Below are positions 35,104 through 46,858 of a stretch of DNA of 64,000 bases, in pieces. This stretch comes from Thiopseudomonas sp964394445. GTDB taxonomy: Bacteria > Pseudomonadota > Gammaproteobacteria > Pseudomonadales > Pseudomonadaceae. The stretch lies in contig CAYMXO010000004.1 of assembly GCA_964394445.1 (NCBI GenBank), positions 29,455 to 93,454 on the forward strand, given 5' to 3'. Position 1 is the first letter of the stretch, and every line of letters begins with the position of its first letter. A program made the position numbers and the translations under genes. The notes under the pieces were generated by a model. That model worked only from the letters and a program-made list of their open reading frames with translations, was not told where the DNA came from and made no database searches.

Positions 35104-35128
35104 AAACACCCGGCAATGCCGGGTGTTT
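35104..35128 (-). terminator. Terminator after fbp
   Basis: A perfect 11-bp stem, AAACACCCGGC (35104-35114) with GCCGGGTGTTT (35118-35128), and an AAT loop (ATT on the transcribed minus strand). On the minus strand it is followed by GCTTTC. It lies between the fbp stop (35144) and the dtd start. Confidence 0.75.
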
Positions 35129-35143
35129 GGGATGCTTGGCCAA

Positions 35144-36160
35144 TCAGCCTTTTTCTTTATGGTACTTGGTAACACGCTCGACTTCTTTTCTCGAGCCCAT
35201 GAACACCGGCACCCGTTCATGCAACTGCTCCGGACGCACATCCATGATACGGATGCGGCCATTCGTCGCCGCTCCACCAGCCTGCTCAACCAGCATCGCC
35301 ATCGGGTTGGCTTCATACATCAGGCGCAGCTTGCCTTTCTGCTCCGACATGCGCTTGTCCCAGGGATACATGAAAATGCCACCACGCACCAGGATACGGT
35401 GAATGTCTGCCACCATGGATGCTGTCCAGCGCATGTTGTAATCCTTGCCCAACGGTCCTTCGCTCCCGCTCAGCATCTCGTCAACATAGCGTTGCACTGG
35501 CTCTTCCCAGTGACGCATGTTGGACATGTTGACCCCAAACTCGGCCGCTTCTTCGGGAATGCTCATGTTGTCGTGCGTAAGAACAAATGAACCCATCTCG
35601 CTGTCCAGGGTAAAGCCCTTGACGCCATTGCCCAGGGTCAGTACCAGCATGGTCTGCGGACCATAAATGGCATAACCGGCAGCGACCTGGCGCGAGCCGG
35701 GCTGCAGGAAGTCCTCGTCATCAAGAATGCCGCAAATGTCGTCACGGTCCGGGCAGCTGAGTACCGAGAAAATCGTGCCTACCGATACGTTGATGTCGAT
35801 GTTGCTGGAGCCATCCAGCGGATCGAAAACCAGCAGGTAGGAGCCTTTCGGAAAGCAACCCGGAATCTGGTAAGGCTTTTCCATTTCTTCCGAAGCCATG
35901 CCAGCCAGGTGTCCGCCCCACTCGTTGGCTTCGAGCAGAATTTCGTTGGAAATCACATCGAGTTTTTTCTGCATTTCACCCTGAACGTTTTCCGTTCCTT
36001 CGTTACCCAGCGCGCCACCCAGCTCGCCCTTGCCAATATGGTAGTTGATGACCTTACAGGCACGCGCCACCACTTCGATCAGAAAACGCAGCTCTGCCGG
36101 CGTCTGGTGGGCACGGGTTTGTTCAATCAGAAAACGGCTCAACGTGGTACGTGAAGACAT
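35144..36160 (-). CDS. fbp: Fructose-1,6-bisphosphatase class I
   Basis: A 338-residue gluconeogenic phosphatase converting fructose 1,6-bisphosphate to fructose 6-phosphate. The metal and substrate site FDPLDGSSNIDINVSVG is intact, as is the C-terminal GGAATNGRIRIMDV. The start at 36160 (MSSRTTLSRFLIEQTR) has TGAGG upstream; extra upstream codons are not family-like. It is divergent from ompW. Confidence 0.97.
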   Translation of the reverse strand: MSSRTTLSRFLIEQTRAHQTPAELRFLIEVVARACKVINYHIGKGELGGALGNEGTENVQGEMQKKLDVISNEILLEANEWGGHLAGMASEEMEKPYQIPGCFPKGSYLLVFDPLDGSSNIDINVSVGTIFSVLSCPDRDDICGILDDEDFLQPGSRQVAAGYAIYGPQTMLVLTLGNGVKGFTLDSEMGSFVLTHDNMSIPEEAAEFGVNMSNMRHWEEPVQRYVDEMLSGSEGPLGKDYNMRWTASMVADIHRILVRGGIFMYPWDKRMSEQKGKLRLMYEANPMAMLVEQAGGAATNGRIRIMDVRPEQLHERVPVFMGSRKEVERVTKYHKEKG

Positions 36161-36279
36161 GGCGACCTCAGCATGGAAACGTGGATGTGCGGATTCTACT
36201 CGGTTTCCGCATATAAAGCTGCAGCAAAATTGACGTATGCCGACCTGATAGCAAAATAACCACATAACAAGCGTGGTAA

Positions 36280-36320
36280 TTGATGCATATCAATAACTTT
36301 GAAAAATCAAAACATATTAT
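36280..36320 (+). promoter_or_regulatory. FNR/ANR box and promoter of ompW
   Basis: TTGAT-gcat-ATCAA (36280-36293) is a perfect FNR/ANR palindrome. A TATTAT -10 element lies at 36315-36320, implying a start near 36327-36328 and centring the FNR site at about -41.5, the class II activation position. ompW begins at 36366. This predicts oxygen-responsive control. Confidence 0.7.
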
Positions 36321-36365
36321 ACCAGAGCAAATAGTCTATTCCGCGTATCTGATCTGGAGCACATC

Positions 36366-37022
36366 ATGCGTAAAACCTTTTTCGCCACCACCCTGCTGGC
36401 TGCTGCCGTTGCTACTCCGTCCGCTTTTGCCCACGAAGCAGGCGACATTATTGTTCGTGCCGGCGCAATTCACCTGAGCACCCATGAAAGCTCCTCCAAG
36501 GTCAAACTTGATGGTGCCAAGCTGCCAGCAAAAGCAAAAATTAATAATGACACCCAGCTGGGCTTGAACCTTGCTTACATGGTGACCGATCACATCGGCA
36601 TCGAATTGCTGGCCGCCAGCCCCTTCGAGCTGACCGCCAAAGGCAAGGGCGCCCTCGCCGGCAGCAAGCTCGGCAAATTCAAAGCCCTGCCGCCAACTCT
36701 AAGCGCAGTTTACTATCCGATGAACAAGGCCTCCGCATTCCAGCCTTACGCTGGCCTTGGCGTCAACCGCACCCTGTTCTTTAACGAGAAAGGGAACAAA
36801 AGCCAGGGGTTCTCGGCCATGCGTGTGCAAAACACCTGGGGTTGGGCTGCCCAGATTGGCGCCGATTACATGCTGTCCGACAAACTGATGCTGAATGGCC
36901 AGGTGCGCTATATCGACATGAGCACCAAAGCCCGGGTTGACGTAGGCGGCACCAGCACTGCCAAGGTCAAGCTTGACGTTAAACCCGTTGTCTACATGGT
37001 TGGCCTGGGTTACAAATTCTAA
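36366..37022 (+). CDS. ompW: OmpW-family outer-membrane protein
   Basis: A 218-residue eight-stranded outer-membrane barrel. It has a signal peptide of about 22 residues ending AFA, the mature start HEAGDIIVRAG, and the C-terminal aromatic GLGYKF expected for barrel assembly. OmpW proteins form a narrow hydrophobic channel and are often tied to respiration or stress. The FNR/ANR box upstream and terminator downstream make it a single-gene unit. Confidence 0.95.
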   Translation: MRKTFFATTLLAAAVATPSAFAHEAGDIIVRAGAIHLSTHESSSKVKLDGAKLPAKAKINNDTQLGLNLAYMVTDHIGIELLAASPFELTAKGKGALAGSKLGKFKALPPTLSAVYYPMNKASAFQPYAGLGVNRTLFFNEKGNKSQGFSAMRVQNTWGWAAQIGADYMLSDKLMLNGQVRYIDMSTKARVDVGGTSTAKVKLDVKPVVYMVGLGYKF

Positions 37023-37040
37023 TCTGCTGTCAGTCTGAAA

Positions 37041-37067
37041 AACGGGCGCTTCATGCGCCCGTTTTTT
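37041..37067 (+). terminator. Terminator after ompW
   Basis: AACGGGCGC (37041-37049) pairs with GCGCCCGTT (37055-37063), followed by a run of six T. It lies 18 bases after the ompW stop. Confidence 0.92.
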
Positions 37068-37141
37068 ATTCTTCGCCACTACTGCCAGGCTGAACCAGCC
37101 GTATGCCAGCCTCGCCCCTGATCTCGCACGCAAGCACAGAG

Positions 37142-38011
37142 CTAGTATAGAAGCTGGTACAACCTGCGCCGGTACTGGATCACCAGTGGATGAGCGCTTC
37201 CCAGCAGCTCAAACACCTGCAGCAGGGTCCGCTGCGCCGCACCTTCACCGTACTCGCGGTTGCGCATGAACAGCTGCAGCAGGCCATCCAGCGCCGGCCC
37301 ATACTGCTGGCGCGCCAGCTGCTGAATCGCCAGTTGCAAGACCGCTTCGTCATCGCCGGAATTCTGCGCGAGCCGTGACTTCAGCTCGGCCACATCCGGC
37401 AACTGCGCAGACTGCCGTAAAAACGCCAGCTGGGCCCGGGCGGCGGCCAGTTCATGCTTGTACTCATCGCCTTTGACTGCATCCAGCACTTGCGCCGCAT
37501 CGTCCAGCGCATCACGCTCGAGCAGGCAGCGACCATACAGGATCAGTGCCGGCTCGTTGCTGTTATTTTCCTGCAACAATGCCTGCAGCACGGCTTCCGC
37601 CTCGGCAAAACTGTCCGCCTCAAACAGCTGCTGTGCCTGTTCCAGCGGGGTCATGCTGGGTTCCGCCGGCTCGGCCACATGCCGCGCCAGCATTTCACGA
37701 ATTTGCGACTCGGGCTGGGCGCCGGCAAAGCCGTCTACCGGCTGGCCATCCTTGAACAGCACCACCGTAGGGAGACTGCGCACACCAAAGCGCGCAACCG
37801 TCTCCTGCTCCACATCACAGTTGACTTTGGCCAACAAAAATTCGCCATTATAATTCGTCGCGATTTTCTCCAGCAGCGGCATCAACGCCTTGCAGGGTGC
37901 GCACCAGTCAGCCCAAAAGTCGACCAGTACCGGCTTGACGAAAGAATTTTCAATCACCTGCTGGTCAAATGCTTCAGCGCCTTCCACGTCAAAAATAAAC
38001 GGTTGACTCAC
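37142..38011 (-). CDS. cnoX: CnoX-like thioredoxin/TPR co-chaperone (YbbN family)
   Basis: A 289-residue cytoplasmic protein: an N-terminal thioredoxin domain with the redox pair WCAPC (Cys37, Cys40), then a TPR-type helical region (about 120-289). E. coli CnoX holds unfolding proteins during oxidative stress and hands them to GroEL; it lacks a CxxC. The intact CxxC here, as in other non-enteric proteobacteria, suggests true redox activity as well. rsmC lies 12 bases upstream and may be co-transcribed. Confidence 0.88.
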   Translation of the reverse strand: MSQPFIFDVEGAEAFDQQVIENSFVKPVLVDFWADWCAPCKALMPLLEKIATNYNGEFLLAKVNCDVEQETVARFGVRSLPTVVLFKDGQPVDGFAGAQPESQIREMLARHVAEPAEPSMTPLEQAQQLFEADSFAEAEAVLQALLQENNSNEPALILYGRCLLERDALDDAAQVLDAVKGDEYKHELAAARAQLAFLRQSAQLPDVAELKSRLAQNSGDDEAVLQLAIQQLARQQYGPALDGLLQLFMRNREYGEGAAQRTLLQVFELLGSAHPLVIQYRRRLYQLLY

Positions 38012-38023
38012 TTCACTTTCCTC

Positions 38024-39031
38024 TTATCCTGCACGCCTTGCACTGTACACCCGAAACCCGTCACGCTCGGCCAATACCCGACACGGCCCCAGGTGCGTTT
38101 CAATCAACTCCTGATAGCGCAGGAAGCTGTTGGCGACCAGGCGCAATTCACCACCCGGGCGCAAATGCCCCGCTGCTTCTCGCAGCAAATCTTCGGTTGC
38201 CTGATAGTGGGTCTGTATGCCCTTGTGAAACGGCGGGTTGGTTACGATTGCGGCCAGTTGCTTTGGAGCGTCGGCAATGCCGCCTCCGGCCATGACCTGT
38301 CCCTGCAAGCCATTCAGCACCAGGGTGCGCCTGCTGCTTTCCAGGGCAAATGCATCAACATCCAGCATGCTGACCTCACTGTGCGGGTACAGCGTCTTCA
38401 ATGCTGCACCAACCACGCCGGCACCACAGCCAAAATCCAGCAGGTGACCAGCCGGCAGGCCCTCCAGATGCTCCAGTAACAGGGCCGTGCCGCTATCCAG
38501 CCGGCCATGGCTGAACACCCCCGGCAGGCTGCACAGCTGCAATGAGCGGCCATCCGGCAGGCTTACCGCAAATTCCTGCTGCCACTGCTGCGGCTCCATT
38601 GCGGCACAGGCTTGCGGGTCCAGCTGACACAACCAAAGCTGACAGTGCCGGGCGCTGTCCAGCTTCCAGCTGTCACCCAACTGCGCCAATTGTTTCGCGG
38701 CCCGCTCGATGCCGGCCTTTTTCTCGCCAACCAGAAACAACCGCTGCACGCCAGGCATGGCGGCCAGCGCGCGCAGCAAATACTCGGTCAGCTCGCGCGA
38801 TTTAGGTAAAAACAGCACCGCATCCTGCGCATCGATCCCGGGTGCCTGGTGACCAAAATGCACGGCTGCCGGATACCTTGCTGACAGGGCCTGCCAGTCA
38901 TCCATCTGCCAGCTCCAGGCCTGGGCGGCCGGCAACTGTGCCAGCAAGCCATCAGCAGGCGCACCAGCCAGCAACAGCGTACGGTTAAAGTATTCGTCCT
39001 GCCGCAGCAGAACCTGGCTTCTTGGATCCAT
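38024..39031 (-). CDS. rsmC: 16S rRNA guanine-1207 N2-methyltransferase
   Basis: A 335-residue protein made of two methyltransferase-like halves. The C-terminal half is catalytic, with the SAM site LLDFGCGAGVVGAAL and the catalytic IVTNPPFHKG; the N-terminal half is a degenerate duplicate. The NPPFH form is typical of RsmC/RlmG; the length of about 335 favours RsmC over the longer RlmG, though the assignment between them is by resemblance. Confidence 0.85.
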   Translation of the reverse strand: MDPRSQVLLRQDEYFNRTLLLAGAPADGLLAQLPAAQAWSWQMDDWQALSARYPAAVHFGHQAPGIDAQDAVLFLPKSRELTEYLLRALAAMPGVQRLFLVGEKKAGIERAAKQLAQLGDSWKLDSARHCQLWLCQLDPQACAAMEPQQWQQEFAVSLPDGRSLQLCSLPGVFSHGRLDSGTALLLEHLEGLPAGHLLDFGCGAGVVGAALKTLYPHSEVSMLDVDAFALESSRRTLVLNGLQGQVMAGGGIADAPKQLAAIVTNPPFHKGIQTHYQATEDLLREAAGHLRPGGELRLVANSFLRYQELIETHLGPCRVLAERDGFRVYSARRAG

Positions 39032-39068
39032 GGCTACCTGTAGTATTCATGATGCCTGCACGGGCAAA

Positions 39069-39953
39069 TCAGACGTTGCGGTAATAGTTGTCCAGCAACT
39101 CGGCCAGCCCCGTACGCCAGGACCGCGGCTTGATGCCAAATACATGGGTAATTTTTTTGCAGTCAAGCACACCGTGCTGTGGCTCGATGTGCGCATCATC
39201 AAAATATGCATGCGCACGCGGAATCACCTCCAGCCCGATTTCCGGACGCCAGGCGCTGGCTTCCTGCAGGATGGCTTCAGCCACGGCCAGCGTAGTGGCT
39301 GCCTCTTGTCCGCCATACTGGTAGGTGCCCCAGAGTGGTGCATTGCAATCGAGCTGGCTAAGAATGGCCACCAGAACCCGTGCCGCATCATCAACCGGCG
39401 TCGGGTTGCCACGCCGGTCATCCGCCATTTCCATGCTTTCATGGGCCTGGGCACGCTGTAAAACACGGCCCAACATGCCTTCCGGGCTGTCATCCAGCAG
39501 CCAGCCAAAACGCAGGATCACATAGCGCGAGCAAATCGAGCGCACGCTTTCTTCCATTGCCATCAACGCCTGCCCACGCGGGCTGAGTGGGTTGCACTCG
39601 TTTTTTTCACTGTAGGCAGTGGCCCGAAAACCGTCAAACACCCGATAACTCGACGGCTGGATCAGGACACTCTGGTAATGCTTGCACAGCTGTGCCAGAC
39701 GCTCAACCGTCTCGGCCTGGTGCGCAAACTTGGCTGGCTCAACCCGGCCAGCCTGGAACCAGTCAAAGTAGTAAGCCAGGTTGATCACGACATCCGGACG
39801 CACCTGGTCCAGCAGCTCGGTCAGCGCTGCCGGTGTCCAGCCTCCTTCCTGGGGCCGTGGCACAAAAAAGCTGATGTCACGTTCGGCACCCTGACGAATC
39901 AGCGCCTGCCCCAGCGCATTGCCTGCGCCCAGTAAAACGATCTTCAAATGCAT
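39069..39953 (-). CDS. RmlD-like sugar-nucleotide reductase/epimerase (SDR family)
   Basis: A 294-residue extended short-chain dehydrogenase with the NAD(P) motif GAGNALG (9-15), NLAYYFDWF, a PSSYRVFDG strand and an AYSEKNE segment, resembling dTDP-4-dehydrorhamnose reductase. The start at 39953 begins the Rossmann fold directly; upstream extension into ssb is spurious. No other dTDP-rhamnose genes are nearby, so the substrate is open. It follows ssb by 19 bases. Confidence 0.75.
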   Translation of the reverse strand: MHLKIVLLGAGNALGQALIRQGAERDISFFVPRPQEGGWTPAALTELLDQVRPDVVINLAYYFDWFQAGRVEPAKFAHQAETVERLAQLCKHYQSVLIQPSSYRVFDGFRATAYSEKNECNPLSPRGQALMAMEESVRSICSRYVILRFGWLLDDSPEGMLGRVLQRAQAHESMEMADDRRGNPTPVDDAARVLVAILSQLDCNAPLWGTYQYGGQEAATTLAVAEAILQEASAWRPEIGLEVIPRAHAYFDDAHIEPQHGVLDCKKITHVFGIKPRSWRTGLAELLDNYYRNV

Positions 39954-39972
39954 GCTGAGCCCTGCATCAACT

Positions 39973-40494
39973 CTAGAACGGGATGTCATCATCAAAATTG
40001 TCGTACGACTGTGCCGGTGCCGGCTCGGGCGGGATTTGTGCAGCCGGGGCCGGACGCTGTGCCGGCTGCGGCTGTTGTGCCGGCGCCGGTTGCTGCGGCG
40101 CACGCTGCTGGTAGCCTCCCTGTGGCTGCTCATAGCTGCCGCCGCTGTCGGCACGGCTATCCAGCATCTGCATCTGCCCACCGATGTCCACTACCACCTC
40201 TGTGGTGTAGCGTTTGATACCGTCTTTTTCCCATTCGCGGGTTTGCAGACGGCCTTCGATGTACACCTTGGAGCCTTTACGCAGGTACTGTCCGGCAATT
40301 TCTGCCAAGCGGCCAAAAAACACCACCCGATGCCACTCGGTGCGTTCCTGCTGCTGCCCGGTATTACGGTCTTTCCAGCTGTCGCTGGTTGCCAGAGTAA
40401 TGTTGCATACCGCATTGCCATTGGGCATGTAGCGGGTTTCCGGGTCGCTGCCCAGGTTGCCAATCAGTATGACCTTATTGATTCCACGCGCCAT
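39973..40494 (-). CDS. ssb: Single-stranded DNA-binding protein
   Basis: A 173-residue protein: an OB-fold (1-110) beginning MARGINKVILIGNLGSDPE, a flexible linker rich in Gln, Pro, Ala and Gly, and the acidic tip DDDIPF that docks repair proteins. It is the usual neighbour of uvrA across an MFS gene in Pseudomonas-like genomes. It starts 22 bases after the transporter gene's stop. Confidence 0.98.
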   Translation of the reverse strand: MARGINKVILIGNLGSDPETRYMPNGNAVCNITLATSDSWKDRNTGQQQERTEWHRVVFFGRLAEIAGQYLRKGSKVYIEGRLQTREWEKDGIKRYTTEVVVDIGGQMQMLDSRADSGGSYEQPQGGYQQRAPQQPAPAQQPQPAQRPAPAAQIPPEPAPAQSYDNFDDDIPF

Positions 40495-40516
40495 TGCTAT
40501 CTCCTTGTCCCGCGCC

Positions 40517-41917
40517 TCATGCAGTGGCAGGCCGGATCTTGTCCAGTACTGCCTGCAACTGTTCGGGCTCGTTCATTTTATTGTCAAATTTTACATAAAC
40601 CGCAGCTTCCTCTGCCACATAAAGCGCATCCATGACGCCAGGCTGATTGTGTAGCCGGGCCAGCAGCTGATCCTCAGTGCCGGCACCGCTGTTGACCGTC
40701 AAGCGCGTGCTTGTGACATATGGCGGCTCCTGCATGGTAGCAGCAAATATCCACCAGAGTGCGGCCAGCCCGGCACAGCCGGCAAAAACAGCCGCATTCC
40801 CGCCCAAAGTATACAGCCCGCCACCCAGAAAACCGCCCACCGCAGCGCCCATGAACTGGCTGGTGGCATAGATGCCCATCGCCGTACCCTTGGCGCCGGC
40901 CGGCGCCATCTTGCTCACCAGTGACGGCAACGTGGCCTCCAGCAGGTTGAAGGCAGCGAAGAACAACACGGCACCAATCACCAGCAACAGCAGCCCGGTG
41001 CCCAGCCACCAGAAATACAGCTGGCTCAGGCCAACCAAAGCGATCGCACCCAGAAACACCTTCTTCAGCTGGCGCTGTTTTTCGCTATAGATGATGAACG
41101 GCACCATGGCAACAAAACCGCTCAGCATGGCAATCACATAGACCCACCAGTGCTCGTCACGCGGCAGGCCGCCCTGCTCGACCAGTACCAGGGGCAAAAC
41201 GGTGAAACTGGCCATCAACAGGGCATGCAATACAAAGATGCCCACATCCAGACGCAGCAATTGCGGATCGGCAAAAACCCTGTGCAGGGCTGCCCGGTTG
41301 ATGCCCGAATCCAGATGGCGCATCTGCTGCCGAGGTTTCGGTACCCAGACGGCCATCAGCACGATGCCCAGCAGGGCCATCGCCGAAGTAAACCAGAACA
41401 GGCCCGACAGGCCAACCCAGCGGGTAATCACCGGCCCGGCAATCATGGCCACGACAAAGGACAGGCCGATGCTCATGCCGATGCCGGCCATGACCTTGGT
41501 GCGGTGCTGCTCGCGGGTCAGGTCCGACAACAGAGCCATCACCGCTGCCGAGATAGCGCCCGCACCCTGGATCACACGCCCGACAATCAACATCTCGATT
41601 GAGCCGGCCAAAGCAGATACCGCACTCCCCAGGGCAAACACCAACAAACCGGCATAAATGATCGGCATGCGCCCGATACGGTCCGACAGCATACCAAAGG
41701 GAATCTGTAACAGCGCCTGGGTCAGGCCATAAGCGCCAATGGCTATGCCGATCAACAGGGGCATCGGCAGGCCGCTGCTGCTGGTCAGTTCTGGGCCGTA
41801 GGTGGCCAGCACCGGCAGCACCATGAACATGCCAAGCATGCGGAAAGCAAACACCAGCGACAGGCCGCTCATCGCCCGGCGCTCAACGGCATTCATCGAA
41901 TCAACACGGGAATCCAT
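40517..41917 (-). CDS. MFS transporter with C-terminal YAM domain (YajR-like)
   Basis: A 466-residue major-facilitator protein with 12 membrane helices and the MFS loop GMLSDRIGRMPII between helices 2 and 3. After helix 12 a soluble ferredoxin-like domain follows (about 395-466, TSTRLTVN...VYVKFDNKMNEPEQLQAVL), as in YajR. The substrate is unknown. The start at 41917 is chosen for a weak AGAG site; an internal ATG at 41896 is possible. It lies between ssb and divergent uvrA. Confidence 0.88.
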   Translation of the reverse strand: MDSRVDSMNAVERRAMSGLSLVFAFRMLGMFMVLPVLATYGPELTSSSGLPMPLLIGIAIGAYGLTQALLQIPFGMLSDRIGRMPIIYAGLLVFALGSAVSALAGSIEMLIVGRVIQGAGAISAAVMALLSDLTREQHRTKVMAGIGMSIGLSFVVAMIAGPVITRWVGLSGLFWFTSAMALLGIVLMAVWVPKPRQQMRHLDSGINRAALHRVFADPQLLRLDVGIFVLHALLMASFTVLPLVLVEQGGLPRDEHWWVYVIAMLSGFVAMVPFIIYSEKQRQLKKVFLGAIALVGLSQLYFWWLGTGLLLLVIGAVLFFAAFNLLEATLPSLVSKMAPAGAKGTAMGIYATSQFMGAAVGGFLGGGLYTLGGNAAVFAGCAGLAALWWIFAATMQEPPYVTSTRLTVNSGAGTEDQLLARLHNQPGVMDALYVAEEAAVYVKFDNKMNEPEQLQAVLDKIRPATA

Positions 41918-42128
41918 GCAGTTGTCTCTTAAATCTATGGAAATGAAGAATTTTAACAGGTTCATCGCCCGCATGCTGAAGAAGCTGTGCCCGCACGCAG
42001 GCCGGTGTCACCTTCACCGGCAACAGCATATCCGCTTGCTGACCCACAGTCTGCGGCCGGCTCGCCGCGGAGCGCTGCAATTTGCTTCGCGGACACGCCT
42101 GCCCCATACAGGCAAACCGCAAACACTG

Positions 42129-42134
42129 TATAAT
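42129..42134 (+). promoter_or_regulatory. uvrA promoter -10 box
   Basis: A consensus TATAAT lies 32 bases upstream of the uvrA GTG. No good -35 and no LexA box (CTGT-N8-ACAG) accompanies it. Confidence 0.5.
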
Positions 42135-42165
42135 TGTCCGTTTTCCCGCCATTCCGGATCAAGCA

Positions 42166-44991
<2,826 letters not shown>

Positions 44992-45000
44992 AAGTCGCCA

Positions 45001-45246
45001 ATGCGTTATAGCTCACGCCAGCGCGGCCTGATTGCCATCAACCTGGCGGCTGTCATCTTTGGCACCGCTGCCCTCTACGGCAAACTGGAGGTTTCGGCGA
45101 CCTGGATTGCACTCAGCTGCGGGCTGATTCTGACAGCATCTTTTCTGTTGCTGCGAACGGGCGAAGCCGCAGCTGCCAACACAGCTGCGGCACAGCTTAC
45201 CCATTCAGGCAAAACCACTGCAGGCAACAAAACCGGCAACGGCTAA
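45001..45246 (+). CDS. Small two-helix membrane protein, possible EamA/DMT-transporter relic
   Basis: An 81-residue reading starting 9 bases after uvrA. It has two membrane segments (about 9-27 and 34-51) and an Ala/Thr/Gly-rich tail. The opening RGLIAINLAAVIFGTAALYGK resembles the first helix of EamA-type drug/metabolite transporters, which have ten. It may be the remnant of such a gene or a genuine small protein. No clear Shine-Dalgarno is seen. Confidence 0.45.
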   Translation: MRYSSRQRGLIAINLAAVIFGTAALYGKLEVSATWIALSCGLILTASFLLLRTGEAAAANTAAAQLTHSGKTTAGNKTGNG

Positions 45247-45302
45247 TTCCCGGGTAAAAACAATCACGGCACCCGCTACCTTCCGGATCACCACCCCCAA
45301 CA

Positions 45303-45330
45303 AAAAACCGGCCCTTGCGGACCGGTTTTC
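45303..45330. terminator. Bidirectional terminator between uvrA unit and catalase
   Basis: AAAACCGG pairs with CCGGTTTT around a 10-base loop, with A and T runs on both sides. It serves convergent transcripts from the uvrA side and from catalase. Confidence 0.8.
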
Positions 45331-45350
45331 TTGCTCACTGATGCGAGTGT

Positions 45351-46796
45351 TTACACTTCAAGCCCCATGGCTTTGGCAACACCTGCGCCGTAGGCAGGGT
45401 CTGCCTTGGTGCAGTGCTCGATGTGCTTGCGCTTGATGTACTCGGGTACACCTTCCATGTTGCGCGCAGTGTTCTCAAACAGCACCTGCTGTTGCTCTGG
45501 CGACATCAGGCGGAACAGGTTACCCGGCTGGGTGAAGTAATCCGGCTCGGTCTCCCAGTAGTCGAAACGGTCTGCCAGACCCTCAATTTGCAGAGGTGGC
45601 TCGGCAAAATCCGGCTGTTGCTGCCACTCGCCGCGGGTGTTGGGTTCGTAGTGCGCACGGCTGCCTTCGTTACCATCCACACGCATCGCACCATCGCGAT
45701 GGTAGTTGTGGAACGGACAACGTGGGGTATTGACCGGGATCTGGTAGTGGTTCACGCCCAGGCGGTAACGCTGTGCGTCACCGTAGGAGAAAAGACGGCC
45801 CTGCAGCATGCGGTCAGGCGAGAAGCCGATGCCCGGAACGATATGGGCCGGGTTAAAGGCAGCCTGCTCAACATCGGCAAAGTAGTTCTCCGGGTTGCGG
45901 TTCAGCTCAAAATAGCCGACTTCGATCAGCGGATAATCAGCTTTCGGCCAGACCTTGGTCAGGTCGAACGGATGATAAGGCACCTTGGCCGCGTCCGCTT
46001 CAGGCATTACCTGTACGTACATGGTCCAGCGCGGATAATCCTTGCGCTCGATGGCTTCATACAGGTCACGCTGTGAGCTTTCACGGTCTTTGCCGACCAG
46101 CTCGGCTGCTTCCTGGTCAGTCAGGTTCTTGATGCCCTGCTGGGTCAACAGATGGAACTTGACCCAATAGCGCTCGTTGTCGGCATTGATAAAGCTGAAG
46201 GTGTGCGAGCCAAAGCCATGCATGTGACGGTAGGTGGCCGGGATGCCACGATCGCTCATGACAATGGTTACCTGGTGCAGAGCTTCGGGCAGGCCGGTCC
46301 AGAAATCCCAGTTGTTGACCGGGCAGCGCATGTTGGTGCGCGGATCACGCTTTACGGCGTGGTTCAGATCAGGAAACTTCAATGGGTCGCGGAAGAAAAA
46401 CACCGGAGTGTTGTTGCCCACCAGGTCCCAGTTACCTTGCTCGGTATAAAAACGCATGGCAAAACCACGGATGTCCCGCTCCGCATCAGCCGCGCCACGC
46501 TCGCCGGCAACGGTAGAGAAGCGGACAAACATTTCGGTTTTTTTGCCAACTTCGGAAAACAGTGCCGCCTTGGTGTATTTGGTAATGTCATGCGTCACGA
46601 CAAACTCACCAAAGGCACCGGAACCCTTGGCATGCATGCGCCGCTCTGGAATCACTTCACGATCAAAGTGAGCCAGTTTTTCCAGGAACCAGACATCCTG
46701 CAACAGCATCGGGCCACGGGCTCCGGCGGTCAGGCTGTCCTGGTTATTCGCGACAGGTGCACCAGAAACTGAAGTAAGCTTGCTTTTTGCATCCAT
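45351..46796 (-). CDS. Monofunctional heme catalase (small-subunit, clade III type)
   Basis: A 481-residue catalase that dismutates H2O2. Catalytic His55 lies in RRMHAKGSGAFG, the distal Asn in LVGNNTPVFFFRD, and the proximal heme Tyr in RLFSYGDAQRYRLG. The NADPH-binding region is typical of small clade III catalases. There is no signal peptide, so it is cytoplasmic. An OxyR-like operator lies just upstream, fitting peroxide induction with ahpC. Confidence 0.96.
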   Translation of the reverse strand: MDAKSKLTSVSGAPVANNQDSLTAGARGPMLLQDVWFLEKLAHFDREVIPERRMHAKGSGAFGEFVVTHDITKYTKAALFSEVGKKTEMFVRFSTVAGERGAADAERDIRGFAMRFYTEQGNWDLVGNNTPVFFFRDPLKFPDLNHAVKRDPRTNMRCPVNNWDFWTGLPEALHQVTIVMSDRGIPATYRHMHGFGSHTFSFINADNERYWVKFHLLTQQGIKNLTDQEAAELVGKDRESSQRDLYEAIERKDYPRWTMYVQVMPEADAAKVPYHPFDLTKVWPKADYPLIEVGYFELNRNPENYFADVEQAAFNPAHIVPGIGFSPDRMLQGRLFSYGDAQRYRLGVNHYQIPVNTPRCPFHNYHRDGAMRVDGNEGSRAHYEPNTRGEWQQQPDFAEPPLQIEGLADRFDYWETEPDYFTQPGNLFRLMSPEQQQVLFENTARNMEGVPEYIKRKHIEHCTKADPAYGAGVAKAMGLEV

Positions 46797-46858
46797 GGTA
46801 TTGCTCCTCTATACGGGTTGTCAGGGACAAGAATACACAAACAACAGAATAGACAAAA

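Noticed and set aside
39954..40181. N-terminal extension of the sugar-nucleotide reductase
   Set aside because: The extension is antisense-like reading inside ssb, Arg/Ser-rich, and precedes a complete Rossmann start at 39953.
42100..42165. LexA (SOS) box before uvrA
   Set aside because: CTGT is present near 42126 but no ACAG follows at 8 bases; other CTG/CAG words have wrong spacing.
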